The notes below the pieces were generated by a model that saw nothing but the letters and a program-made list of their open reading frames with translations, was not told where the DNA came from and ran no database searches. From CAZQBY01 sp964592405 [NCBI: uncultured archaeon] (GTDB taxonomy: Archaea; Altiarchaeota; Altiarchaeia; JAFGQM01): a stretch of 18,655 nucleotides of DNA. Below are positions 1 to 7,534 of the stretch, one piece after another; the first letter of the stretch is position 1; each line of letters begins with the position of its first letter. The position numbers and the translations under genes are program-made. The stretch spans positions 142,837-161,491 of the forward strand of contig CAZQBY010000001.1 of assembly GCA_964592405.1 (NCBI GenBank), given 5' to 3'.

Positions 1-2
1 GC

Positions 3-10
3 ATAAATAT
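3..10 (+). promoter_or_regulatory. Possible TATA box of the L40e gene
   Basis: An ATAAATAT stretch lies about 20-25 bases before the L40e start codon. In archaea transcription usually begins about 25 bases after the TATA centre, which would put the mRNA start close to the ATG at 29 and give a leaderless message. No Shine-Dalgarno sequence is visible, which fits. The window begins here, so upstream elements are not visible. Confidence 0.35.
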
Positions 11-28
11 AGCAATAACGGGAATAAT

Positions 29-178
29 ATGGCGAGATTTGAAGAGGCAGAGAAGCGAAACCTGGAGGTTAAGGTTTGCAGGAAATGCAATGCCCGCAAC
101 CCATTGGATGCGGAGCGTTGCAGGAAGTGCGGAAGCAGACAACTGAGAAGGAAGCATAAGGAGAGCAAGGGGAAATAA
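29..178 (+). CDS. rpl40e: Ribosomal protein L40e
   Basis: A 49-residue protein that matches archaeal L40e, a small zinc-ribbon protein of the large ribosomal subunit. It starts [11 protein letters not shown], has two CRKC knuckles (Cys17/Cys20 and Cys31/Cys34) separated by 10 residues with the sequence NARNPL between them, and ends in a basic tail. Length and Cys spacing are those of the family. In eukaryotes the same protein is made as a fusion to ubiquitin; here it stands alone. The ATG at 29 is the only sensible start and gives the conserved MARF N-terminus. There is no Shine-Dalgarno site, so the mRNA may be leaderless. The next gene starts 122 bases downstream on the same strand and is unrelated in function. 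Confidence 0.95.
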   Translation: MARFEEAEKRNLEVKVCRKCNARNPLDAERCRKCGSRQLRRKHKESKGK

Positions 179-187
179 TGCGAAGGA

Positions 188-218
188 GGGCACCGGTGTG
201 CCACAACAGGCACAGCCC
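188..218. other. Hairpin-forming inverted repeat after L40e
   Basis: GGGC (188-191) and TGTGCC (197-202) can pair with GGCACA (209-214) and GCCC (215-218), giving a 10-bp stem with a five-base bulge and the loop ACAACA. It begins ten bases after the L40e stop codon. No U-run follows, so it is not a standard archaeal terminator. It could stabilise the 3' end of the L40e message or be a processing site. Function is not known. Confidence 0.4.
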
Positions 219-242
219 CTAATAAGATGGTGGCGAAGAGAA

Positions 243-267
243 GCACGATTGTCCAGGACACTCGTGC
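243..267. promoter_or_regulatory. 25-bp near-perfect palindrome, candidate operator
   Basis: Arms GCACGA (243-248) and TGTCC (250-254) face GGACA (256-260) and TCGTGC (262-267) around a single central base, with one mismatched pair (T249/C261). Because the centre is one base, it is better read as a DNA dyad for a dimeric regulator than as an RNA hairpin. It lies 34-58 bases before the ATG of the 1511-residue surface protein gene, just after a weak AT-rich stretch (TAATAAG, 220-226) that could be its TATA element. A regulator bound here would cover the predicted transcription start. The role is inferred. Confidence 0.45.
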
Positions 268-300
268 AAGAGGCGCATCAAGTGAGCATGCGATCCCAAG

Positions 301-3300
301 ATGACCCTAACAGATACCTTGTCTGATATGTGGCACACTCTGGAGGACCAAGCCTGGAGCCTAGCCGATTTTCTGGAAGACAAGGGGATACCCCTGGCCA
401 GCTTCTGTGAGGACAAGAGCATCAGCCCGTTGCTGTTGTTCCTCGGCATAATAGTCGCTCTCATAATAATACTGATGCTCGTGAGCGGGGGCGGGGCTGC
501 AGCCGGCAATGCCGTTTTGACAGTTACTATAGAGGATGAGAACGGCAACCCCATTCAGACAGACTTTACAGTGAGTTATGAGGGCGCTATGCGCAGAGAG
601 AGGACAGATCTGAACGGTGTTGCAAAGGTGGACGAGCTGCCATATACGACAGTTACTATAACCATAGACTCCAGTAGATACAAGGGAACAAAGCCCATAA
701 CTATAAATAGCGACAAGGCCGACATAAAAATCACGGCCCAGACGATAAAGGCCACTCTCCGGGTTGTTGTCTTGGACAGTGCCGGCGGCTATATATCTGC
801 TGGTTCCGTGGATGTAAAGGATTTCATAAGCGGCACTGTGGTTGCATCAGAAACCCTTGATGGTTCATCCGGCTATGATTTCGAGTTACCCCTTGGCATA
901 TACAGGATTGTTGTAAAATCTGCATCCGGCGGCGAACTAGAGAGCAGGATAGAAGAGCTGAAGGAGGAAAAGGTTTATGAGGCCCAGTTCACGCTGAGTG
1001 CAGATGCTGCGGACTCTGCAGCCGTGAAGATTGTGGTGAGGGACGAAAATGGGAATGCAGTCCCGGACGCCACAGTCGTGCTTTACAACGGCCGCTCTGA
1101 GGCGATGATAGGTACGCAGCAGGTTACAGATGCCCTTGGTGAGACAACATTTTATAACATAGCCATTGGAACCTCTGTATATCCGGTTGTATTCGTCCCA
1201 AACGACAAAAGATATGGTCAGCTGGATGCCTACACCTCCAAGAATGTCTACAAGAAAACGGTTCACAGCACACAGGAGGTCATAGAAGTAAGCCTGCCTC
1301 TTAACGGCAGGGTGGAGGTTATTGTCTGGGACAAGGAGAGCCGGGCATACATAAGCGGTGCTTCAGTCTATATCAGGGCCAAGTCCGGCGATATCCTGAG
1401 TGAGACAAAGCAGACGGATAGCGAGGGCAGGGTCAGTTTCACAGGCTTTGAGGAGAATATTGAGGTTTATCCAGTAGTTACAAAAACCGGATTCAAGGAC
1501 TATGAAAATAAAGAGGATGCCCAGCCGGTTATATACGGATCGGCCGCACGAACCTTTACAGTTGCCCTGGAGCGCGATGGTTCCTTCATACGCTCCATGA
1601 TAACCATAGACGTCAGGGATGCGTTCGGTGATAAAATCGATGGTGTTACTGCCATCCTCTCAGATGTTGAAACAGGCTTTGTCTCTTCACTGTCCAATAC
1701 GGACAACCTCAGCTTTGATGTAGATGCAAACAGGAGATACAATGTAGCTCTGTTCAGATCCGGCTATCTCAGGAAGCTTCTTGAAGATATCGGTCCGGGC
1801 ACACATGAGGCAGTGCTGGAGGTCTCCAACCCGGCCAATTCCGCCAATGTCAGGGTCTGCACCTATACAAACATAAACAATGAACTCTCTCCTGCCACAT
1901 CCACGGTCGAGCTGCTCTATGGTGTATCGGGTGCCCTGATAGACTTGGGTGATACTATTGGGGGACAGGATGAGGATAATTGTATAACATTCACAGACCT
2001 TCCGAGGGAATGGTCGGTGTATGTGCGTGCAACCAGCGATAGCCACTCACCAGTAGAGACGGAGGCTCATCAGCTTATACCCCTCCAGCAGGGCATAACC
2101 CAAATAAATATAACATTCAACTCCCTCCCGCCAAATGCTCCACCCTCCGGCGATGTCAAGGTCTGTGTCAAGGACACGAGAAACAATGCCCTGCCGGGTG
2201 CTGAGGTCATACTCTATGACTTTGATTTGGATTCTCCCTCCTGGACTGGCCAGTATCGCCTCACAACGGCTTCAGACGGCTGTGCCCTGTTCCGCGAGCT
2301 TCCCACAGAGAAAACAGACTATCAGGGGGTTTTATCACCAGTCAGAGTTTATCCCATAGTCTCTGCCTCTGGTTACTCCACCTACAACGGCAAGATTGAA
2401 GGCAATGTTGTTGCAGTGCAGCCACAGGAAACAATTCCCATGGAGGTCAGGCTTTCCAAGGGCGAGGGTATCTGTATAGTGGTGGAAAATGACGGAAGAC
2501 CCCTTGAGGGGGCAGATGTATCTCTTTGTGCCAATGCCCAGTGCAATCAGATACTAGAGGTCAAGAAGACCGGGGCAGATGGTCATGTTATCTTCAACTC
2601 TGATATCCAGTCAATAACTGTCAAAGCGGTGGCCAATCTGGACCGCATTGTCAAGGAGAAGATAGAAAACTTCGCGCTGAGTCAGGTTACCAAGGGCTCC
2701 TGTGGCAGGATAGACCTGAAGACCATAAAACAATATGCTACGGTTACCCTTGATGGCATAGTCGGTATGCAGATAGAGGCAATGCCAAGCGAAAGCAGGG
2801 AGATAGAATTCATACTGAGGGTTAACAGTAAACCCGCTACTGGAGGCACTATCTCTGCCGGAGGGCAAAACAAGATACTGGCAGATGACGGGACGGAGGT
2901 TCTCATAGGGCTTACGGGGGATGTCAATGTGGGAGTTGTCAGAACAGTCAGCGCATCAGAGGGCAGGTATGCCATGCCCTTCATAGCGCCAAGTGCGGAG
3001 GGGCGGTATGACATAACCCTTACAGCGAGTATTCCCGAGTGCAACAGTTGTCAGGGCGACCAGAGGCTGTTGGTCCTGATAGTCGGAGATGGTGATGAAG
3101 ATGATGATGGTGTTTTGGATGAGGACGACAAATGTCCCAGAACGCCACCAGATGCTGTTGTTGATGCCAGCGGATGTCCAATAGCCAGTAGTCAGGATTC
3201 CGATGGCGACAGTGTGCCGGATGACAGGGACAAGTGTCCAAATACTCCTCCCGGAGTGCAGGTGAGCGCAGACGGCTGTCCAATACCGCAGGTTCCAGAT

Positions 3301-4836
3301 GCAGACGGCGACGGCGTGCCAGACCGGCTCGATGCCTTTCCGAACGATGCTACCCAATGGTATCCAGATATGGACATCAACCGTGATGCAATCCCGGATT
3401 ACATACCACAGCAGTTCCCGCAATACTATCAAAACTCTATAAGAATCTGTGTCCAGAGCGATTTGGGCCTTCCGATATATGATGCGGGCATATCGCTCTA
3501 CCATACGGGCGGTGTGCGTCCACAGCCACAAGCATATAATCCGCAAGCCCCCTACTCCGGATATCCCCGTATGCAATATCCATCATACTCTTACGGTCCC
3601 AGCTATGGCCAGCAATGGGAGGTTGCATACCGCAGCGACAACTGCCGCACCTTTATTGGATATACCTCCGTCCGGGGTCTGGGCCTAGGAACATTCTTCA
3701 CGAACTTCCATCTTAGGGTCTCCAAAAGCGGATACGAGACCTATGACAGCGCATCAGGAGACCGGACCAGAATAAGTATAACATCCGGTACAGCAGGAAC
3801 TGCCCTGACAATCACGGTCCGGCTCAAGAGGCTGGGCGCTTCCCGTATGGGAGGGGGAGATATCAACAACCCTGCCAGAAAGGTGGAGCTGGAAAGCCCC
3901 TCCTGGAATCCTTCAGACTCCGATCGCAGGAACAGTGCCAATGTCTATCCCCTTATCAATGATATTGACCGTGACATAAATCTGCGTGTAACCTACTCCC
4001 TCAATCAGGGTGCGGAGGAGAATCTGGACTATTCCATAAGATACACCCTGACAGGCAACAACTGTTATGAGATAGGCGGTGAATCCACCCTGCCCGGAGC
4101 CGGCAGGATGCTCTCAATAAGAAAGGGACAGAGCACGGTTACGGATACCATCACAATATACTCAAAACGTCAATGTTGGGACAGCAACGATCCTACACTT
4201 GAAAATGAGTTTACCCTCACACTGGACGGGAATCTGCTGCAGATAGGCGACATAGAGATATCCAAAAGAAAGACCACTACACGCACCTCCGTGCAGAGGT
4301 TCGAGCCTGTCAGGATAAAAGTGAATCCCCTAGTCGGTGCCACCAAAAAGATACGCGGCGTCAGCGATCTGCCTGAGCTGAAGGACCATCTGACATTCTC
4401 GGGTGGTGTTGTTACAATAGGTACTCTGCCCTATTGTATAGACTCAAGGGCAAATACAGACAAGAGCAGGGTTGTTTCCCGGGGAATCCGGGACAAGACT
4501 GCTGCAGAACACAAGATAGTGATAGAGTTCAAGGGGACAAAGCCTGCCATGCCATCTACACTGGAAAATCTTGTATCCCGTATTGGAGAATACATACGGA
4601 CCCGCCTCAGAAAATCACCTCTTGACTGTAAGGTTTATGTCAATACCTATGATAGGTATATGGGTCATATAGAGGTCGGACAGAAGGGAATGGCCTGTCA
4701 TGAAGCCCGCGCACAGATAGGAGCCAAACAGGTGCAACCGTGGGAGAAGCTCTTCTGCGAAGCCATAGAGAGCGGCCAGACGGAGGGCAATATGCAGCTT
4801 GGCGGCAGCTACTCAATGCACATAGAGTCAAGATGA
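301..4836 (+). CDS. Giant membrane-anchored surface protein with Ig-like and thrombospondin type 3 repeats
   Basis: A 1511-residue protein predicted to sit in the membrane with almost all of its mass outside. A 40-residue polar N-terminus is followed by one membrane segment (43-62) and a Gly/Ala linker. From about residue 73 come at least eight beta-sandwich modules of the carboxypeptidase regulatory-like type, starting near 73, 152, 241, 338, 434, 517, 619 and 724, with openings such as VKIVVRDENGNAVPDATV. Residues 929-1027 hold three thrombospondin type 3 calcium-binding repeats (DSDGDSVPDDRDKCP type). A further Ig-like module starts near 1047 with a Tyr/Pro-rich insert (about 1086-1106). 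The last 170 residues form a domain I do not recognise. ATG 301 is the first start after an in-frame TGA at 283-285; no convincing Shine-Dalgarno site precedes it. The stop overlaps the next start by four bases (ATGA), so the pair is coupled. Probably a structural or adhesive envelope protein; no catalytic motif is visible. Confidence 0.85.
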   Translation: MTLTDTLSDMWHTLEDQAWSLADFLEDKGIPLASFCEDKSISPLLLFLGIIVALIIILMLVSGGGAAAGNAVLTVTIEDENGNPIQTDFTVSYEGAMRRERTDLNGVAKVDELPYTTVTITIDSSRYKGTKPITINSDKADIKITAQTIKATLRVVVLDSAGGYISAGSVDVKDFISGTVVASETLDGSSGYDFELPLGIYRIVVKSASGGELESRIEELKEEKVYEAQFTLSADAADSAAVKIVVRDENGNAVPDATVVLYNGRSEAMIGTQQVTDALGETTFYNIAIGTSVYPVVFVPNDKRYGQLDAYTSKNVYKKTVHSTQEVIEVSLPLNGRVEVIVWDKESRAYISGASVYIRAKSGDILSETKQTDSEGRVSFTGFEENIEVYPVVTKTGFKDYENKEDAQPVIYGSAARTFTVALERDGSFIRSMITIDVRDAFGDKIDGVTAILSDVETGFVSSLSNTDNLSFDVDANRRYNVALFRSGYLRKLLEDIGPGTHEAVLEVSNPANSANVRVCTYTNINNELSPATSTVELLYGVSGALIDLGDTIGGQDEDNCITFTDLPREWSVYVRATSDSHSPVETEAHQLIPLQQGITQINITFNSLPPNAPPSGDVKVCVKDTRNNALPGAEVILYDFDLDSPSWTGQYRLTTASDGCALFRELPTEKTDYQGVLSPVRVYPIVSASGYSTYNGKIEGNVVAVQPQETIPMEVRLSKGEGICIVVENDGRPLEGADVSLCANAQCNQILEVKKTGADGHVIFNSDIQSITVKAVANLDRIVKEKIENFALSQVTKGSCGRIDLKTIKQYATVTLDGIVGMQIEAMPSESREIEFILRVNSKPATGGTISAGGQNKILADDGTEVLIGLTGDVNVGVVRTVSASEGRYAMPFIAPSAEGRYDITLTASIPECNSCQGDQRLLVLIVGDGDEDDDGVLDEDDKCPRTPPDAVVDASGCPIASSQDSDGDSVPDDRDKCPNTPPGVQVSADGCPIPQVPDADGDGVPDRLDAFPNDATQWYPDMDINRDAIPDYIPQQFPQYYQNSIRICVQSDLGLPIYDAGISLYHTGGVRPQPQAYNPQAPYSGYPRMQYPSYSYGPSYGQQWEVAYRSDNCRTFIGYTSVRGLGLGTFFTNFHLRVSKSGYETYDSASGDRTRISITSGTAGTALTITVRLKRLGASRMGGGDINNPARKVELESPSWNPSDSDRRNSANVYPLINDIDRDINLRVTYSLNQGAEENLDYSIRYTLTGNNCYEIGGESTLPGAGRMLSIRKGQSTVTDTITIYSKRQCWDSNDPTLENEFTLTLDGNLLQIGDIEISKRKTTTRTSVQRFEPVRIKVNPLVGATKKIRGVSDLPELKDHLTFSGGVVTIGTLPYCIDSRANTDKSRVVSRGIRDKTAAEHKIVIEFKGTKPAMPSTLENLVSRIGEYIRTRLRKSPLDCKVYVNTYDRYMGHIEVGQKGMACHEARAQIGAKQVQPWEKLFCEAIESGQTEGNMQLGGSYSMHIESR

Positions 4837-7466
4837 AGTCAAATATCGGGAAGATGAAAGCTGGGACAGGGGAGATGATAACGACTGTATGGATTTTGGC
4901 AATGTTCCTGATCTCAATGCTGGCAACACCCCTTGCACTGGCTGATGGGGCGGACAGGGCCGATAGCTCTCTTGCCGGTGTAGTTTACCGCGGCTGGAGC
5001 CTCAGTGAGTGTAAATCGGTCTTCGGCAACTACCCGTATATAACCAACAATCTAAATGCTGTTGTTCCTCCTATAGAGGAAATCTTTAAGCAGTATAAGG
5101 GCCCGTTAATGAAGAGGGTTGGCACTCCGGCTCCAGAGACAACCGGTTGCTATTGTGGTGCGGCGAACGGTCAGCACTATGTAATGAATGAGGATAAAAC
5201 CAAGTGCGTGCTCTGCAAGGGTAGGACGCTTGACCCGAATGCTGTCTATTACACCGACGAAAATGCCGAGGCTGAGGCAGTCTTGCGCGTGGGCGGGGTG
5301 GACATAGGCTGCCGCTGCGCCAAGAAGAGCGGGGATCAGGACTTCCTCAGGATAGAAAACGGCAGATGTATCTACGGCAAGACCAGCCAGCAGGATACTA
5401 TCTGTCAGCAGCGCTTTGGAAAGGAGGGCGTCAAGGTATGCAGCCCGAACGCGCAGGCCGAGACGCCTCTCGGCTCGATAGCGTCTGGTGGTGTGAATAT
5501 AGACTGCTGCTGCGCCGCCGATTACAAGAAGGTGCAGACGGCCGAAACGCTCGGCGGCTACAAGTGCGTCAAGGAGGCAGGGGCTCAGGATAGTGCCTGT
5601 GCGCAGTGGGGGAAGCAGGAAGGCCGCGGGGAGCTTATGGAGTGCCCGGAGGAGTTCAGGGGAACGGACGTCAGCAAGCTCACCGACGCGCAGAAAGAGG
5701 AGCGGGCTCGCAGGAGGGTGGGCCCGATACCCGGAGCAACCAAGCCGGACGGCAGCCCAATAGTCTGCTGCTGCAAGAGCGACTCCGCCCTGATAAACGG
5801 TGTCTGTGTGAAGGATGAGTGCGGGAGCATAGTACCTAACAGTGTTCTGAGTGCTAGGAGCGATGCTGACCCTAACTATCCGGTGAGAGCAGGTGTTGGA
5901 GCGGTAAGTTCGATGCCCGACAAGGAGTGGAATCCGTCTCTCATCCGCCAGTTGCAGCAGAAGAACCTGCAGTGCAGCTGCAGGAAGGGCTCTGTGCCGA
6001 AGGCCCAGGAGGGAGGAAACCCCAATATACTTGTGAAGTGCGATATGCTACCAACTATGACCGGATGCCCCGGCATAATTCCCGGCAGCGTGCCGCTGAC
6101 TGCCCAGAATGCAGACAATGACCAGAGGATTTCGAGAGACAGTATAGACTGGGAGGCGTATATACGGGATGCACTAAGGGATGCGAATCTGGATTGTGCG
6201 TGCGCCAGGGGCACTACAGGCAAGGACATCAACAGCAACGGTCTAAAGGATGTATGTGCTGTAGAAAACCCCGCTTGTATAAACAGTGAGGAGCTGGCAG
6301 CTCTTATGAAGGTGGGCATGTGCACCTCCAAGGATCAGAAGGAGGAGCTCTCACTGAAGCTGGATGAGATAAGCATGGCCGATAAGGGGCCGGTCATCTT
6401 TGTGGGTAGCCGGCAGGTTTCTGTGAAGGATAAACCAATAGATGAATGGCACGTCATTGGAGCATTGGGTTATGGAATTTCCAGAGCCTTAGGTGCCAGA
6501 GCTTTATACTATCTTACTATAGGCGCCAGGGGTTGCAGCTCCAAAGAGCCGGGCGACGATTACAAGTTCCATGAGTTCATTGATTATACCAAATGCATCG
6601 CCGGATATCCCTGCAACGAGATGCCAGTCAGCGGGCTGGCCCATGTCCTGCGGATAAGCTCAGTGGCCGGTGCAGTGGCGGGGGTGAAAAGCACTTCCAT
6701 CGCCAAAATAACGAAAGACCTTGAATCAAAACTGCGGCTACTGTCTGCCAGCAATACTGGAACTGCTAGATCATTAGGCAAGCAGGCAGCCACTCGGGCC
6801 TACAGGATTGCCGGTCTGGATGGAGTTAAAAGGGTTCAAAATGTCCTTTGGAAATTGGGCGAGACACGAACCATAGCTGATGACATAATGAAGGCCGCAG
6901 GTGAAGCTGCCAAGAGTGTCGGGACTAAGTTTGTTAAGGTGAGTAGGCTCTCCACAAGAATGGGCAAATTGGCAGGCTTCCTTGGCAGAACAGGTCGCTG
7001 GTTGGGCAGGGGAATGAATTGGGTAGGCAGGAAGATTCTGGTACCTTATATGGTAATTGATGCAATCAGTTCAGCGGCGTTCTCGGCGTTCTCCAAGGAC
7101 TTGGAGATAAACCCGGGCTCATACACTGTCGCAAAGGCCTCTGTCAAGACTCCTTTCAGTATAAACCCGGGCGTCAGCAGTGGCGAGAGGGTGCCTGCCA
7201 TAAAAACAATAACGTTTAATGTTGGCGGCAACTGGGCGAGCGGGGCGCCCTCATTGCTCCTCGGCGGGGGGATATTTGACGTACAGGGGACAGACGATGT
7301 CACCAAGCCGCCGGATGGGATAGAGGGAAAAGTATATAAATGTGTTGGTTCTTGCACATGTAAAGAAAATGTCCTGAACAATTGTTACTGCTTTGAGGTT
7401 CCCGGCTCAATAAATGAGTTTATTGATACCTCTTCGGCGCCTGCATCCTCATTTATATTTCCCTAA
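4833..7466 (+). CDS. Secreted cysteine-module protein, unknown function
   Basis: An 877-residue protein not assigned to a known family. The start at 4833 overlaps the previous stop as ATGA; in-frame ATGs at 4854 and 4875 are alternatives. The N-terminus carries a signal-like hydrophobic segment (about residues 16-37, ending LATPLALA). The first half is cysteine-rich. Cys-x-Cys pairs occur near residues 106 (CYC), 160 (CRC), 224 (CCC), 310 (CCC), 381 (CSC) and 455 (CAC), and again near 840 (CTC), each usually followed 12-20 residues later by a single Cys. Linkers often contain a P-x-S-V pattern, as in CGSIVPNSVL and CPGIIPGSVPL. Residues about 540-770 are rich in Ala and basic helices, with hydrophobic stretches (539-565 and about 734-754) that may touch or cross the membrane. 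It ends in a short Cys-rich tail. Coupling to the giant surface protein suggests the two act together. No enzyme motif seen. Confidence 0.8.
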   Translation: MKSNIGKMKAGTGEMITTVWILAMFLISMLATPLALADGADRADSSLAGVVYRGWSLSECKSVFGNYPYITNNLNAVVPPIEEIFKQYKGPLMKRVGTPAPETTGCYCGAANGQHYVMNEDKTKCVLCKGRTLDPNAVYYTDENAEAEAVLRVGGVDIGCRCAKKSGDQDFLRIENGRCIYGKTSQQDTICQQRFGKEGVKVCSPNAQAETPLGSIASGGVNIDCCCAADYKKVQTAETLGGYKCVKEAGAQDSACAQWGKQEGRGELMECPEEFRGTDVSKLTDAQKEERARRRVGPIPGATKPDGSPIVCCCKSDSALINGVCVKDECGSIVPNSVLSARSDADPNYPVRAGVGAVSSMPDKEWNPSLIRQLQQKNLQCSCRKGSVPKAQEGGNPNILVKCDMLPTMTGCPGIIPGSVPLTAQNADNDQRISRDSIDWEAYIRDALRDANLDCACARGTTGKDINSNGLKDVCAVENPACINSEELAALMKVGMCTSKDQKEELSLKLDEISMADKGPVIFVGSRQVSVKDKPIDEWHVIGALGYGISRALGARALYYLTIGARGCSSKEPGDDYKFHEFIDYTKCIAGYPCNEMPVSGLAHVLRISSVAGAVAGVKSTSIAKITKDLESKLRLLSASNTGTARSLGKQAATRAYRIAGLDGVKRVQNVLWKLGETRTIADDIMKAAGEAAKSVGTKFVKVSRLSTRMGKLAGFLGRTGRWLGRGMNWVGRKILVPYMVIDAISSAAFSAFSKDLEINPGSYTVAKASVKTPFSINPGVSSGERVPAIKTITFNVGGNWASGAPSLLLGGGIFDVQGTDDVTKPPDGIEGKVYKCVGSCTCKENVLNNCYCFEVPGSINEFIDTSSAPASSFIFP

Positions 7467-7505
7467 TACACAATCCAGCCTTGCACCTCCTCTTGACACT
7501 ACCTA

Positions 7506-7528
7506 GATATAATAAAGAAAAAGAAAAG
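7506..7528 (-). terminator. T-rich terminator after the Asp-rich surface protein gene
   Basis: On the minus strand, seven bases past the stop codon, the sequence reads CTTTTCTTTTTCTTTATT, directly after a G/C-rich stretch (GGCGGGG). U-runs of this kind are the usual archaeal termination signal. It lies in the 68-base gap between the convergent genes ending at 7466 and 7535. Confidence 0.55.
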
Positions 7529-7534
7529 CCCCGC

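Noticed and set aside
2956-3576. 206-codon minus-strand frame within the giant surface gene
   Set aside because: It lies opposite the thrombospondin type 3 repeats, has no recognisable domain and no start signal.
4740-4832. Longer start of the 877-residue protein inside the previous gene
   Set aside because: The added 31 residues are polar and would bury the signal peptide. The ATGA overlap at 4833 is the typical coupled start.
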